64,000 bases of DNA, taken from contig JALZUQ010000038.1 of NCBI GenBank assembly GCA_023301465.1, forward strand, positions 1 through 64,000. Reading direction: 5' to 3'. Made by a program: the position numbers and the translations under genes. Positions 17,361 through 26,746 of this stretch are shown here, one piece after another (within the stretch, counting starts at the first letter, position 1; every line of letters begins with the position of its first letter). The notes beneath the pieces were generated by a model that was not told the origin of the DNA, did no database searches, and saw only the letters and a program-made list of their open reading frames with translations. Source of the DNA: Oligoflexales bacterium. GTDB lineage: Bacteria > Bdellovibrionota_B > Oligoflexia > Oligoflexales > JALZUQ01.

Positions 17361-18019
17361 CAACTATCACTCCCCACAATGGCTTGAACTTTGAACATCG
17401 CTTCAAAGTGTAATTTCGTTTTGTAAAGACCAGAGATGCGTAGATCAGACACCTGAAATAAACGATCTGCTTTCTCTATAGCAACCAAAAAGTCCAACAG
17501 TTCGGGGATTGAAATTTTTGAAATCCGAACTTCATGATCATGTTTTTTAAAATATTTATTTAATGGATTATCACCATCGTATTCCTTAGGTGCAGGTGCA
17601 TCAATATCATCTATATCAACACCAACACTATTTGCCAATTTTTCCAGCTCTGCCTTTACTCGCAATCCAGATATTTTTCTTTTGATTCCGGACACCATAT
17701 CATCAAATTTCGCTGTTTCAACTCCAAAACTTTTTCCAATAATACCTAATTTGTTAAAACTATTTCTTCTTTCGCTTAATTGACCCTTCAAAGACGACAA
17801 CTGATAAAAATAGATAAAGAAAATAGACAAAACCATAATCACCACAAAAGCAATCAAAGCAGCAATTGTCAGACTCCTTTTTTTGGGAGTTAACTTATTA
17901 AATGAGTCCATGATTAAATCTAATCGCTCATTATTATGTCCAAATATCTTTTCACCAAAGAAACGTTTTATTCCACGTATTCGATTAAAAACTGGCTCTA
18001 ACGCCTGTGCTACTGCCAT
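17360..18019 (-). CDS. gspM: Type II secretion protein GspM (PilO-like)
   Basis: Cytosolic N-terminus (about 1-50), one membrane helix (LTIAALIAFVVIMVLSIFFIYF), then a coiled stretch and a small ferredoxin-like periplasmic domain (ISIPELLDFLVAIEKA...VSDLRISGLY), the layout of GspM/PilO. GspM binds GspL in the inner-membrane platform. AAGGA lies 8 nt before the ATG. The gene is 4 bp after gspL. Confidence 0.85.
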   Translation of the reverse strand: MAVAQALEPVFNRIRGIKRFFGEKIFGHNNERLDLIMDSFNKLTPKKRSLTIAALIAFVVIMVLSIFFIYFYQLSSLKGQLSERRNSFNKLGIIGKSFGVETAKFDDMVSGIKRKISGLRVKAELEKLANSVGVDIDDIDAPAPKEYDGDNPLNKYFKKHDHEVRISKISIPELLDFLVAIEKADRLFQVSDLRISGLYKTKLHFEAMFKVQAIVGSDS

Positions 18020-18023
18020 CTGA

Positions 18024-19670
18024 TTAATCCTTTTTAAAGTTTGCTGTGATATTAAAATCTAAGATTTCTTTATTGGAGCCTGGCTTCCAATTTTCTTCTC
18101 TTCTTTTTACTTCACTTAAGGTTTTTACTTTTTTAATTGAATCTGCGATTATAGCAGATGATTCAAAAGAATCTGTATCCCCGCGTATCTCTATCCTACC
18201 GCCGTCGGGTGTTTGGTTGAAGGAATAATAACGCACATCAATTTTTACATCCTTAGGAACTTCTTTACTGATATCAGATAATAACGCTAATGCTTGAGAG
18301 GATGTTCTGGTCGCAACAAAGTTTTTTAAGGATTGTTGCTTTTGAGCTAGTTCGCTTTTAAATATTTTCTCTACTTCTTTTTTTACTTTTTTAAATTTTG
18401 CTTTCTTTTTTAATTTTTTCTTCAAGTCTGGAAAAACCTTTTTTGCTCTGGAAGCATACTGTTTTTCGGTTTTCGTGATTTGCCCAGAGTAATACCAATA
18501 GTTTACGCCATAAGTACAAAGCAAAATTATTGCCACAGCAAACAAAGCTTTACCGATATTACCAATAGTATTAAGAGTACTTTGATAATCCTGAACATAA
18601 GCATATTCATCTTTTCTCATATTGATTTGAGACAAGCGTTTTACACTCGTTACAGCACGCATTCCAATCGCGAGACTCTGAGGTAGAATATCCATATGAT
18701 CTTCTAAGCCAGATGAAATCTTAAGGCTTTCATTGTCTAAAATATTTTTTCTGACTCTAACATCTAGTTGATCTTGTAAAAAATCTTCAATGCCATTTAA
18801 TCTGGTAGTTCCACCTGAAATCAATAATTCATGGATTGGAGTTCGCTCCCAATTTTTAAACGCATACAATGTTCTACCAAGTTCTTTAACAATAGAAGAC
18901 ATCCCAAGAGTAATTCTCTCAGCTATCATTTTATCCTCAGCAGATAATCGGTCTCCTTTTTCTGTTGAAGTCAGCAATTGTGACACTCGATGTTTATATG
19001 CTTGAGCTTCAGAAAAACTTAGCTCTAAATCACGAGAAATTAGATCTGTGATATACTTCCCACCCAAGTTAATAGATCTAAACATTCTTAAAACACCTTG
19101 ATGCACAATACAAAGTGATGTTTTTTGATGACCAATATCAATAATAGCTGTGCACTTGTCTGCATCTAAATCAATCATATTGGAAAGATTATAAAAAGCC
19201 AATGAATCAATATCAACAAGACGAGGATCAATATCAACTCTTTTTAAATAATCTAAAAAATTTGCTAAGTAAGTCTTTTGTGTCATTACTGCTAAAACAA
19301 CTGTTTGTTTTTGAAATTGACCAATGATTTGATGGTCAACAATCATGTCTTGAAGATTGAAAGGAACAAATGTTTCTAACTCTGCTTCCATCGAAGCTTC
19401 TATTTTTCTTGGATCAGAAAAATTAAACGACATAATTCTAGATGAAACACTTTGCCCAGACATAGCAGCAATAATTTTATCTGCTTGTAAATTATTTTCT
19501 GCAAACATTTGCTCAAGACAAATTGGATAAACTTGCTCTCTTGTAAGCCCTTCCATTTCTGGAATAATTTTTTCATAGAAATTAACAATTTCATATGAAC
19601 TGAAATTATTCACAATTTCTAATGCTTTAATGGAGTATGTGCCAAGATCTAAACCGATAACCTTCTGCAT
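18024..19670 (-). CDS. gspL: Type II secretion protein GspL (PilM-PilN-like fusion)
   Basis: Residues 1-330 have an actin-like PilM fold: GLDLGTYSIKALEI (phosphate 1), AIIDIGHQKTSLCIVHQG (phosphate 2) and LLISGGTTRLNGIEDFL (adenosine). A membrane helix follows (about 370-390), then a coiled segment rich in Lys and a periplasmic ferredoxin-like domain with ALALLSDISKEVPKDVKIDV, typical of PilN/GspL. It links the GspE ATPase to the membrane platform. An 87-bp gap separates it from gspK; a TATTAT-like box there could be an internal promoter. Confidence 0.9.
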   Translation of the reverse strand: MQKVIGLDLGTYSIKALEIVNNFSSYEIVNFYEKIIPEMEGLTREQVYPICLEQMFAENNLQADKIIAAMSGQSVSSRIMSFNFSDPRKIEASMEAELETFVPFNLQDMIVDHQIIGQFQKQTVVLAVMTQKTYLANFLDYLKRVDIDPRLVDIDSLAFYNLSNMIDLDADKCTAIIDIGHQKTSLCIVHQGVLRMFRSINLGGKYITDLISRDLELSFSEAQAYKHRVSQLLTSTEKGDRLSAEDKMIAERITLGMSSIVKELGRTLYAFKNWERTPIHELLISGGTTRLNGIEDFLQDQLDVRVRKNILDNESLKISSGLEDHMDILPQSLAIGMRAVTSVKRLSQINMRKDEYAYVQDYQSTLNTIGNIGKALFAVAIILLCTYGVNYWYYSGQITKTEKQYASRAKKVFPDLKKKLKKKAKFKKVKKEVEKIFKSELAQKQQSLKNFVATRTSSQALALLSDISKEVPKDVKIDVRYYSFNQTPDGGRIEIRGDTDSFESSAIIADSIKKVKTLSEVKRREENWKPGSNKEILDFNITANFKKD

Positions 19671-19757
19671 AACTCAGAGATTCCTTTCAAAAAAAACTTC
19701 ATAACTTAGTATAATAAATACGCACGGAAATACGTATATAATAATCCTTAATAAGAA

Positions 19758-20924
19758 CTAAATCTTCTTCCAATACAAATACTTACTTGAATTTGTAATT
19801 TTCTTTGATGGGTTCGGTATTTGCCGACTAATTACTGCCTCGATAGACCTTGTTTGACTACCAACTTCCGCGGTAGCTTTGATGCGAAAGGTGTTTGACC
19901 TGGTCGTAAATACCTTTTGATAATTTTTGGATTTCTCATCTTTTGAGTTATTACAAAAAACATCTTTTAAGATTCCCGCGATTTCTTTCTTACTAGTCGC
20001 CAAAGCACTAGGTTCTTCTTCTAATTCAATGAATTTTTCATGGTATTTCTTATTACATTCTAGTTTTGCTGCTGGGAACAGACACCCTAAAAGAGCCTTA
20101 GGAACGGTATTAAGGTTTAGTTGAGGTTTCTCACTTGATGATTTTTGAATTGGAAAGACTGTCAAATATGGTGAAAAAATTGTATGTAACTCTTCATTCC
20201 AACCATCAACCAACATTAGTTCATCTAAGCTATCGAATGGAGCGTTTTTAGCAGAATACTTTTCATCATTTTTTATATATGGATCATCTTCAGAACCATA
20301 GTTGGATTTTGCTTCTGCTCTAACATTATCATCAACCCAATCTTTTATTCTGTAAATGATTGGCTCAAACTCAATATTTTTTTCTTTAAGGTACTCTTGC
20401 TCTGCAGGGCAAGAACTCAAGGCATTCATTAAGGCAATCATTTCTTTCGCAAAACCTTGAGCTGCGAAATTTACATTGATTTTAGAAGACTCATCTTCAA
20501 CTTCAACCTGAAACTCTCCTGGCAATTCTCTTAGTTGTGCAGAAAATTTGTCTGTGACTGGGATTGCTATTTTAAGAACCTGCAGATAATCTTTGAAGGT
20601 TTTAGGGTCATTAGAAATAGGAAAACCATTTATTTTTGCCCAAAGATCTCCGGAAGAGTCAACGGGTTCTTTTTTTAATTGTTGTTTTGAGGCAAGGTCA
20701 ACAGCTAAGTCAGCTACCACTAAAAATTTCCCTAAATTTAAAGCCGATTCTGCAGCAAACTCAGCACGAATATTATCACGTGATGCAACTACAAGCTCAA
20801 AATCAACTTGAGACTTTAAGATCAAATCAGTAGTAAAACTCACAATGACTGCAATAATCATAATTGAGATAATAAGAGCAATTCCACTTTCATTTTTATT
20901 ATGTTGCAGTTGATTATCACTCAT
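19758..20924 (-). CDS. gspK: Minor pseudopilin GspK
   Basis: The N-terminus has a short leader ending ESG followed by IALIISIMIIAVIVSF, the class III signal without Glu at +5 that marks GspK. The large body includes the GspK helical insert with RIKDWVDDN and LDELMLVDGWNEELHTIFSPYLTVFP, and NLNTVPKALL, all conserved. GspK caps the pseudopilus tip with GspI and GspJ. Its ATG overlaps the end of gspJ by 8 bp. Confidence 0.92.
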   Translation of the reverse strand: MSDNQLQHNKNESGIALIISIMIIAVIVSFTTDLILKSQVDFELVVASRDNIRAEFAAESALNLGKFLVVADLAVDLASKQQLKKEPVDSSGDLWAKINGFPISNDPKTFKDYLQVLKIAIPVTDKFSAQLRELPGEFQVEVEDESSKINVNFAAQGFAKEMIALMNALSSCPAEQEYLKEKNIEFEPIIYRIKDWVDDNVRAEAKSNYGSEDDPYIKNDEKYSAKNAPFDSLDELMLVDGWNEELHTIFSPYLTVFPIQKSSSEKPQLNLNTVPKALLGCLFPAAKLECNKKYHEKFIELEEEPSALATSKKEIAGILKDVFCNNSKDEKSKNYQKVFTTRSNTFRIKATAEVGSQTRSIEAVISRQIPNPSKKITNSSKYLYWKKI

Positions 20925-21648
20925 GGAATTTCATAGTCCCTAGTTGCTCTTTTAATTCAGCATATTTCGCTGAATTTCTTAAATAAAGCCTTGTTGTTAA
21001 TTTTTCTGTTTTTTTGTCATCATTAAAATCTTCTTGCCCATCTTCAGCAGGCGGGTTCAACCATGTTTCTAGAGTTACTTTCACCATCATTGGTGCCTTA
21101 TTGGTGGTATCGCTATTTTCACTATCCCAACGATCTTTAATAAACTTCTCTCCATTCCATGGGTGAACTTCGAATGTCTTGATGTTTTCCACAAAGAGTT
21201 TCATTTCTGGATCTTCCTTGAAGTCTTTTGGAATTATTTTTTTTACTCCGCGGTAAAGATCAGTTCTTCCAGAATTTTTTTTAGATTTCTTTAATTCATA
21301 AACAACGTAAGATAGATCAGATGATTTTTCACCTCGCCTAAAACGCCTAAAGCTGTTGGTTGTCATTTTGATTTTATTATTATTAGACTTTATATAAAAT
21401 ATTGTCCCGCTATTTCTATTGCTAGTACTGCGAATAACATCTTTTGTAGAAATAATATAAGAGTGCTCTATATCACTTGCAATTTGAATCATCGCTTTTG
21501 ATAGACCACTAGTAACTTGAGACTCACTACTGATAATCTGGTTCATATCTATATTTGAACGCATCATCACAACCACAGAAAGCGTTAATACAACAATCAC
21601 ACCAATACTGATAATTACTTCTAGAATTGAAAATCCATTAGTTTTCAC
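20917..21648 (-). CDS. gspJ: Minor pseudopilin GspJ
   Basis: The leader MKTNG is cleaved before FSILEVIISIGVIVVLTLSVVV, with Gly at -1 and Glu at +5. The body has the GspJ-type Lys/Ser-rich beta region and the late RLYLRNSAKYAEL strand. It forms the tip complex with GspI and GspK. The start is GTG at 21648 with GGGAG 5 nt upstream, overlapping the gspI end by 11 bp. Confidence 0.88.
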   Translation of the reverse strand: MKTNGFSILEVIISIGVIVVLTLSVVVMMRSNIDMNQIISSESQVTSGLSKAMIQIASDIEHSYIISTKDVIRSTSNRNSGTIFYIKSNNNKIKMTTNSFRRFRRGEKSSDLSYVVYELKKSKKNSGRTDLYRGVKKIIPKDFKEDPEMKLFVENIKTFEVHPWNGEKFIKDRWDSENSDTTNKAPMMVKVTLETWLNPPAEDGQEDFNDDKKTEKLTTRLYLRNSAKYAELKEQLGTMKFHE

Positions 21649-22288
21649 TTGTACTCCCTGCAGGTGGTTTTGGAGTTGCTGGCGTAGAAGGTGTAGCAGG
21701 CGTAGATGGAGTATTATTAGATGAGTCTACTGCACCCAGTTGTGCAAGTACTTCATCAAACTTTTTCTCATTCGTAATAATCAATGTTAAATCAATTGCG
21801 TTTCGTTTTGCACCTTCTGGCCAAGAAACTTTAACTTTTACGAGTTTCATTAATTCTTCACCAAGTATTTGTTTAACCATTGAAACAATTGAATCGTCGG
21901 GTTTTGCAGCATCTGAATCTTCGTCACCTGAGGGTTGTGGATTAATAAAAGTTGCAATCATTTCAATGATTGGCATTTCAAAGTCTTCAATAAAAACATC
22001 TAACCTAAAATCTTTAAATCCATCATCTTTAAACTGGATATTACTTTCTGCTGCTTTTAAATCATCAAACGGTCTTGTTTGAGCATAGTATTGAATCTTA
22101 GACATAGCACCTTTTGCCAACCAAGATGCTTGCGTTACTTTGCGACCATAATCCATAAAATAAACCGCATTTCCCTGAACTTGACTAACTTGTAATACAA
22201 TCGCTGCCAATAAAAACGCAGCAATAATTGTCTCAACCAACGTGAAACTTGCGGTACTAAATAATTCTGTAGATCGTTTATCTGTCAT
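21638..22288 (-). CDS. gspI: Minor pseudopilin GspI
   Basis: The N-terminal motif is TAS followed by FTLVETIIAAFLLAAIVLQ, with Glu at +5. The residue at -1 is Ser where Gly is usual. The body includes LVKVKVSWPEGAKRNAIDLTLII, the GspI strand pattern VxVxWxxxxxxxxxxL. The C-terminus ends in a Pro/Thr/Ala tail (PSTPATPSTPATPKPPAG) that is unusual for GspI and may be a flexible spacer. The end overlaps gspJ and the start overlaps gspH. Confidence 0.85.
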   Translation of the reverse strand: MTDKRSTELFSTASFTLVETIIAAFLLAAIVLQVSQVQGNAVYFMDYGRKVTQASWLAKGAMSKIQYYAQTRPFDDLKAAESNIQFKDDGFKDFRLDVFIEDFEMPIIEMIATFINPQPSGDEDSDAAKPDDSIVSMVKQILGEELMKLVKVKVSWPEGAKRNAIDLTLIITNEKKFDEVLAQLGAVDSSNNTPSTPATPSTPATPKPPAGSTSEN

Positions 22289-23069
22289 TTAATTTATACT
22301 CTAATTTTCCTACTTCAAGATTGGCTACACCTCTATTGGGCACAGTAATTAAAGTGTAGGGTTTTTGTTCTGCATCTAATTTATCACTACCATCATTATA
22401 CCCAATATGAAGGTAAGCTCTTTCAACATATCCATTTGGAAAAAAATGAATAAATACCTTACGTTTTTCCCCTAAGGTTTCGAGTGAATGGTAGTCTGCT
22501 GAATTTTCTGTTTGAACACCCATAAAGAGTAATGTCGGGTTAAAATCCCTAACGTCCCATTCTAAGTTCGTTACCATTTGCCAATTTGGTAACTCTAGTT
22601 CTTTAAGCTTTATTTTGGCCTCCAAAACAGGAGATGTTGGAGGTATTTCATCGTCGTTGGCAGGGTCTTTAAAACTTTCCCCCGCTTGTTCTTCTATAGT
22701 AGCAAACCAATCTTCAAAAGCCTCATCTGCGTCTCCTTCGGCCAACGCTTCTTCAAACTGACTTGGTTCTGCATCAGGTGATTTAAGATAAAACTGACTA
22801 TCATTAAGCTCTTCAAGCCAATAGGTGTGAGATCCCAAATCAAAGACTAAACGAAAATTTTTGTTGTGGAGAACCGCCATATCATAAGCAGCACGAACAT
22901 CCCCCCCTAACCTCGCCAATAAACTTGGAGCACGGCTTCCAGTAATTCTTGAAACCTGTGGAGCAATCACACCATAGACAACCACCATCAAAGAAACAAC
23001 AATGATGATCTCAATTAAGGTAAAGCCCGTTTGTTTGTCTTTACTGGTCGTCGTCACTACCGTCTTCAT
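22278..23069 (-). CDS. gspH: Minor pseudopilin GspH
   Basis: The leader ends QTG before FTLIEIIIVVSLMVVVYGV. At about 263 residues it is longer than most GspH. An acidic insert (about 95-140, EEALAEGDADEAFEDW) accounts for much of this. The late block VFIHFFPNGYVERAYLHI matches the GspH strand with F.P.G. I chose the ATG at 23069 to keep a normal leader length; the longer frame opens at 23105. The start lies inside the end of gspG. Confidence 0.83.
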   Translation of the reverse strand: MKTVVTTTSKDKQTGFTLIEIIIVVSLMVVVYGVIAPQVSRITGSRAPSLLARLGGDVRAAYDMAVLHNKNFRLVFDLGSHTYWLEELNDSQFYLKSPDAEPSQFEEALAEGDADEAFEDWFATIEEQAGESFKDPANDDEIPPTSPVLEAKIKLKELELPNWQMVTNLEWDVRDFNPTLLFMGVQTENSADYHSLETLGEKRKVFIHFFPNGYVERAYLHIGYNDGSDKLDAEQKPYTLITVPNRGVANLEVGKLEYKLNDR

Positions 23070-23508
23070 TTGTTGGTTTTTCTTCAGGATAAACGATGTC
23101 ATCATCTGTATCGAATTCTTGGTCTAAACCACTACTCATAATCTTAAACTTTCTGCCTTCGATTGAGTATTCAAACTCCTCACCCCAAACATCCTTAATT
23201 TTAGTTTCTTCTACATAAGGTCCACGCCAGTTTTTATATGTTCCAGGATCTGTCACAAGATGCCCTAAATCAGTAGGGTATTTGTAGTTGGTTGCTCTGA
23301 ATTTTTCTAATTCTTGAGCTAGTAATCCCAATTGAATTTTTACTTGATCGGCTTGTACACCTTCTTGCGTTTTAATGTAACTACGAGCAAATATCGCAAG
23401 TAAACTTACCATCAATGTCACTACGATAATAATTTCGATTAAACTCATCGCCTTTTCTTTATTAGAACGACTTGTCATCTCTTTAAAAAACTGAATAAAT
23501 TGTTTCAT
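23041..23508 (-). CDS. gspG: Major pseudopilin GspG
   Basis: The leader runs to KEKA and is cut before MSLIEIIIVVTLMVSLLAIFA; Ala replaces the usual Gly at -1, and Glu is at +5. The conserved NYKYPTDLGHLV and GPYVEETKIKDVWGEEFEY blocks and the calcium-loop end GLDQEFDTDDDI identify the main pseudopilus subunit. An acidic tail follows. The ATG at 23508 has GGAG 9 nt upstream; the open frame reaches 23553 without an SD. Confidence 0.93.
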   Translation of the reverse strand: MKQFIQFFKEMTSRSNKEKAMSLIEIIIVVTLMVSLLAIFARSYIKTQEGVQADQVKIQLGLLAQELEKFRATNYKYPTDLGHLVTDPGTYKNWRGPYVEETKIKDVWGEEFEYSIEGRKFKIMSSGLDQEFDTDDDIVYPEEKPTNEDGSDDDQ

Positions 23509-23635
23509 GGTAAACGTCTCCTTAACTCTCAAACCATAAGATACCACCTGCATAATGATATTATACTAAATAAAATCTGGATATTGATACAATTTTGGAT
23601 AGATTTTAAACTGAACTTGGAAAATTCATAAATAA

Positions 23636-24859
23636 TCAGCGAATTTGATTCATTATTTGCATCATAGGCATCACCATAGAAATTACCACGCTTACTGTAA
23701 TCCCCCCCATAACGATGATCATCAAGGGTTCTATGATAGAGATCATACCTTCTATTTTCTGTTCTACTTCGACATCATAAGCATCTGCAACGTGACCAAG
23801 CATACTCTCCAACTGCCCAGTTTTTTCTCCGGTAGACATCATCTGTGTCACAAGTGGAGGGAAACGATTGCTTTTTGCAATAACAGAACTCAAACTGGCT
23901 CCTTCTTGCACAGCTATTTTTGCTTCTCCAACAACATCAGAAATAACACGATTAGCGATAACATTTTTTGTAATTTCCATGGATTGAATAATATCCACAC
24001 CTGAGCTCAAAAGCGTAGAAAGAGTTTTGGTAAAACTTGAAACATTGATCCTCATCACCAATGGACCAAATACAGGAACCTTAAGCATTAAATTGTCAAA
24101 GCGAAGTCGCCCCTTATCGGTAGCCAACCATTTCTTGAACATAAAATATCCCAACCAACTCAAAGCGATTAAAATATACCAGTAATTTTGAAGAGACTCT
24201 GAAATACCTATCATTAGTTTCGTATACCAAGGAAGGGTGACCTTAAGACTATCAAAGATTTTTGTTAGCTTTGGAACAATACTAACAAACAAGAAAATAA
24301 TAATACCACCAGACGCAACGATCATGATGGCAGGGTATGATATTGCTGAAAAAATCTTTCCGCGAGTTGCAATTTTATTTTCCATGTAGTCTGCTAAACG
24401 GTCTAAAACCAGACCCAAAGTACCTGATGACTCGCCAGCCTTGAGCATATTTATATAAAGCTTACTAAATGTTTCATTATGAGATTCTGTAGCATCTCCC
24501 AGTGACTTACCTTCAGAAACCTGATTTTTAATATCTGATAAGGTTGTTGCCAGAGTTTCATTCTCTACTTGTTTTACAAGTGCTCTAAGTGACTCATCAA
24601 TCGGAACATGTGCTTTTTGTAATGTAGCAAATTGCCTTGTCATCACTGAAATGTCTTTTAATTTAACTTTTTGCTGAGACATTCTCGCCAAAAGTGAACT
24701 ACTTTTTGTTGCTACTGATTTTTCTTTAATGGATGACACAATAATTTTGTGTTTTTGGCGAATCAATGCTTTTGCAGTTTTGAGAGTTTCAGCTTCAACC
24801 TCACCTTTTTTAGTGGTGCCTGAGTTTGAATCAAAACCTTTGTACATATAAATTGGCAA
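23636..24859 (-). CDS. gspF: Type II secretion inner-membrane platform protein GspF
   Basis: It has two tandem T2SSF domains (about 70-195 and 270-395), each followed by a hydrophobic segment, with FATLQKAHVPIDESLRALV, GLVLDRLADYMEN and the C-terminal DVEVEQKIEGMISIIEPLMIIVMGG. The N-terminus PIYMYKGFDSNSGTTKKGEVEA matches the family start, so the TTG at 24859, 7 nt after a GGGGG run, is preferred over the ATG four codons later. The gene is 33 bp after gspE. Confidence 0.94.
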   Translation of the reverse strand: MPIYMYKGFDSNSGTTKKGEVEAETLKTAKALIRQKHKIIVSSIKEKSVATKSSSLLARMSQQKVKLKDISVMTRQFATLQKAHVPIDESLRALVKQVENETLATTLSDIKNQVSEGKSLGDATESHNETFSKLYINMLKAGESSGTLGLVLDRLADYMENKIATRGKIFSAISYPAIMIVASGGIIIFLFVSIVPKLTKIFDSLKVTLPWYTKLMIGISESLQNYWYILIALSWLGYFMFKKWLATDKGRLRFDNLMLKVPVFGPLVMRINVSSFTKTLSTLLSSGVDIIQSMEITKNVIANRVISDVVGEAKIAVQEGASLSSVIAKSNRFPPLVTQMMSTGEKTGQLESMLGHVADAYDVEVEQKIEGMISIIEPLMIIVMGGITVSVVISMVMPMMQIMNQIR

Positions 24860-24892
24860 AAGAAAACCCCCAGCAAAAACTACTTACAGCTA

Positions 24893-26737
24893 TTATTCGT
24901 TATCCAGTTCATTTTGTGTTCGACTAATTGCTTCTTCAATGGATGTGATACCTTGAAGTGCTTTATCTAACGCAGATTCTCTAAGAGTTTGCATGCCCTT
25001 TGCAATTGCCATTTTTTTGATAACGTTGGCATCCTGCGTATTTACAATCAACTCTTTTATTTCTGAATCAAACACTAACAACTCATGAATACCGCAACGA
25101 CCCGCATAACCTGATGAAAAACATTTTTCACATCCAGTTCCGGATCGGTATATCTTATGGCCTCTAAATTGCTCTGCCATAGTGCCAACCATGCTTAATT
25201 CAGCTTCTGTAGCAACATGCTCAATACGACAACTTGTACATAGACGCCTGATAAGCCTTGCCGCAATAACTCCTTGCATAGCCGAAGCCAACTTAAATGG
25301 TTCAATTCCAAAGTCCATCATTCTAGTAACCGTTGAGGCAGTATCGTTTGTGTGAACTGTAGAAAGTACAAGGTGACCTGTCATAGAAGATTTAATTGCA
25401 ATCTGAGCTGTTTCACCGTCACGAATCTCACCAATCATGATAACATCAGGATCTTGACGTAAAAGAGCACGCAAACCAGCACCAAAGGTCATTCCCACTT
25501 TGTCTTTAACTTCAGTTTGACCAATACCATCTAATTGATATTCAACAGGATCTTCAATCGTCAAAATATTTTTGTCAGGTGTATGAATGTGAACAATAGC
25601 AGCATAAAGCAGTGTTGTTTTACCAGACCCGGTAGGACCAGTCACCAAAACAATACCGTGTTTTTGCTCAATAAGTGATTTAAATTTTTTGGACACTTTT
25701 GAGTTGAGACCCATATCATCAAGGTTCTTCGTTCCCGATGATTTATCGAGTAAACGCATCACAATACGCTCACCAAATGCAGTTGGAAGTGTCGATAAAC
25801 GCATATCAATGTTTCTACCTGCAATTAGTCTTGCAATACGACCGTCTTGAGGGATACGTTTTTCAGCAATATTAAGTTTACCCATAATTTTGATACGGGT
25901 TGCGATTGTACCAACATGTTTTTTAGGAAGTTGGAAACGATCTTGTAGAGCACCATCAATTCTAAAACGTACAACCACCTCAGTATCATAAGGCTCAATA
26001 TGAATATCAGAAGCTTGCTCTTTTACTGCTCTTGCTAAAATACCATTTACAAATCTAATAATTGGTTTTTCATCATCAGCAGATTCAAGTAAATCTCTTG
26101 TTCTCTCAAGGTCTTCATCATCATCACCTTCATTGTCTTGAAGGTCAGCCATTGCTTTTTGAGATGAATCACTTGCACGTTCATATACTTTATTAATGCA
26201 GTTATTAATTACACTTGGGGGGCTTACTATCATATTAATATTATCGTTCATGATCAGCCTAAGATCATCAAGCGGAAAAATATTCAATGGATCTGCCACT
26301 GCCACTGTCACATAAAATTCATCTCTTGCGATTGGAAGAATTTTATTATCTCTACAAAATTGAATTTGAATAGAATCTACAAGAGCAGGATCAATATCGT
26401 TGACTGGAAGTTTATCATAATAAGGGAGGTCTAACTGATAAGCTAGTGCTTTGAGCATATCTTCTTCTTTTACAAATTCTTTTTCTATAAGAATTCGACC
26501 TAATTTACCACCTTCTTCAGACTGTATTTTGAGAGCTTCTTCAAGCTGAATTTCAGTTAAAGCTTTTGTATGATGAATTAAAATTTGACCTAGAGTCTTT
26601 TTATTTGCCTTTTCAGTATTTAGACCCTGAAGAGGTTTCCACCTACTCTTACGAACATCAATAGGATCAAGGTGCATAACGTTATCATCGTTTTGCATAT
26701 CCGTAGCTTCTGGTGATTGATTCGTATTTACACTCAC
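24893..26737 (-). CDS. gspE: Type II secretion ATPase GspE
   Basis: The N-terminal domain (about 40-180) is the GspE-N/MshEN type that binds GspL. The ATPase core has Walker A GPTGSGKTTLLYA, the Asp box, Walker B IMIGEIRDGETA and His box HLVLSTVHTNDT. The zinc-binding C-x2-C...C-x2-C motif (CTSC and CEKC) lies near the C-terminus. It powers pseudopilus assembly. The start is GTG at 26737 with AAGGA 6 nt upstream. Confidence 0.96.
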   Translation of the reverse strand: MSVNTNQSPEATDMQNDDNVMHLDPIDVRKSRWKPLQGLNTEKANKKTLGQILIHHTKALTEIQLEEALKIQSEEGGKLGRILIEKEFVKEEDMLKALAYQLDLPYYDKLPVNDIDPALVDSIQIQFCRDNKILPIARDEFYVTVAVADPLNIFPLDDLRLIMNDNINMIVSPPSVINNCINKVYERASDSSQKAMADLQDNEGDDDEDLERTRDLLESADDEKPIIRFVNGILARAVKEQASDIHIEPYDTEVVVRFRIDGALQDRFQLPKKHVGTIATRIKIMGKLNIAEKRIPQDGRIARLIAGRNIDMRLSTLPTAFGERIVMRLLDKSSGTKNLDDMGLNSKVSKKFKSLIEQKHGIVLVTGPTGSGKTTLLYAAIVHIHTPDKNILTIEDPVEYQLDGIGQTEVKDKVGMTFGAGLRALLRQDPDVIMIGEIRDGETAQIAIKSSMTGHLVLSTVHTNDTASTVTRMMDFGIEPFKLASAMQGVIAARLIRRLCTSCRIEHVATEAELSMVGTMAEQFRGHKIYRSGTGCEKCFSSGYAGRCGIHELLVFDSEIKELIVNTQDANVIKKMAIAKGMQTLRESALDKALQGITSIEEAISRTQNELDNE

Positions 26738-26746
26738 TTTTGTTCC

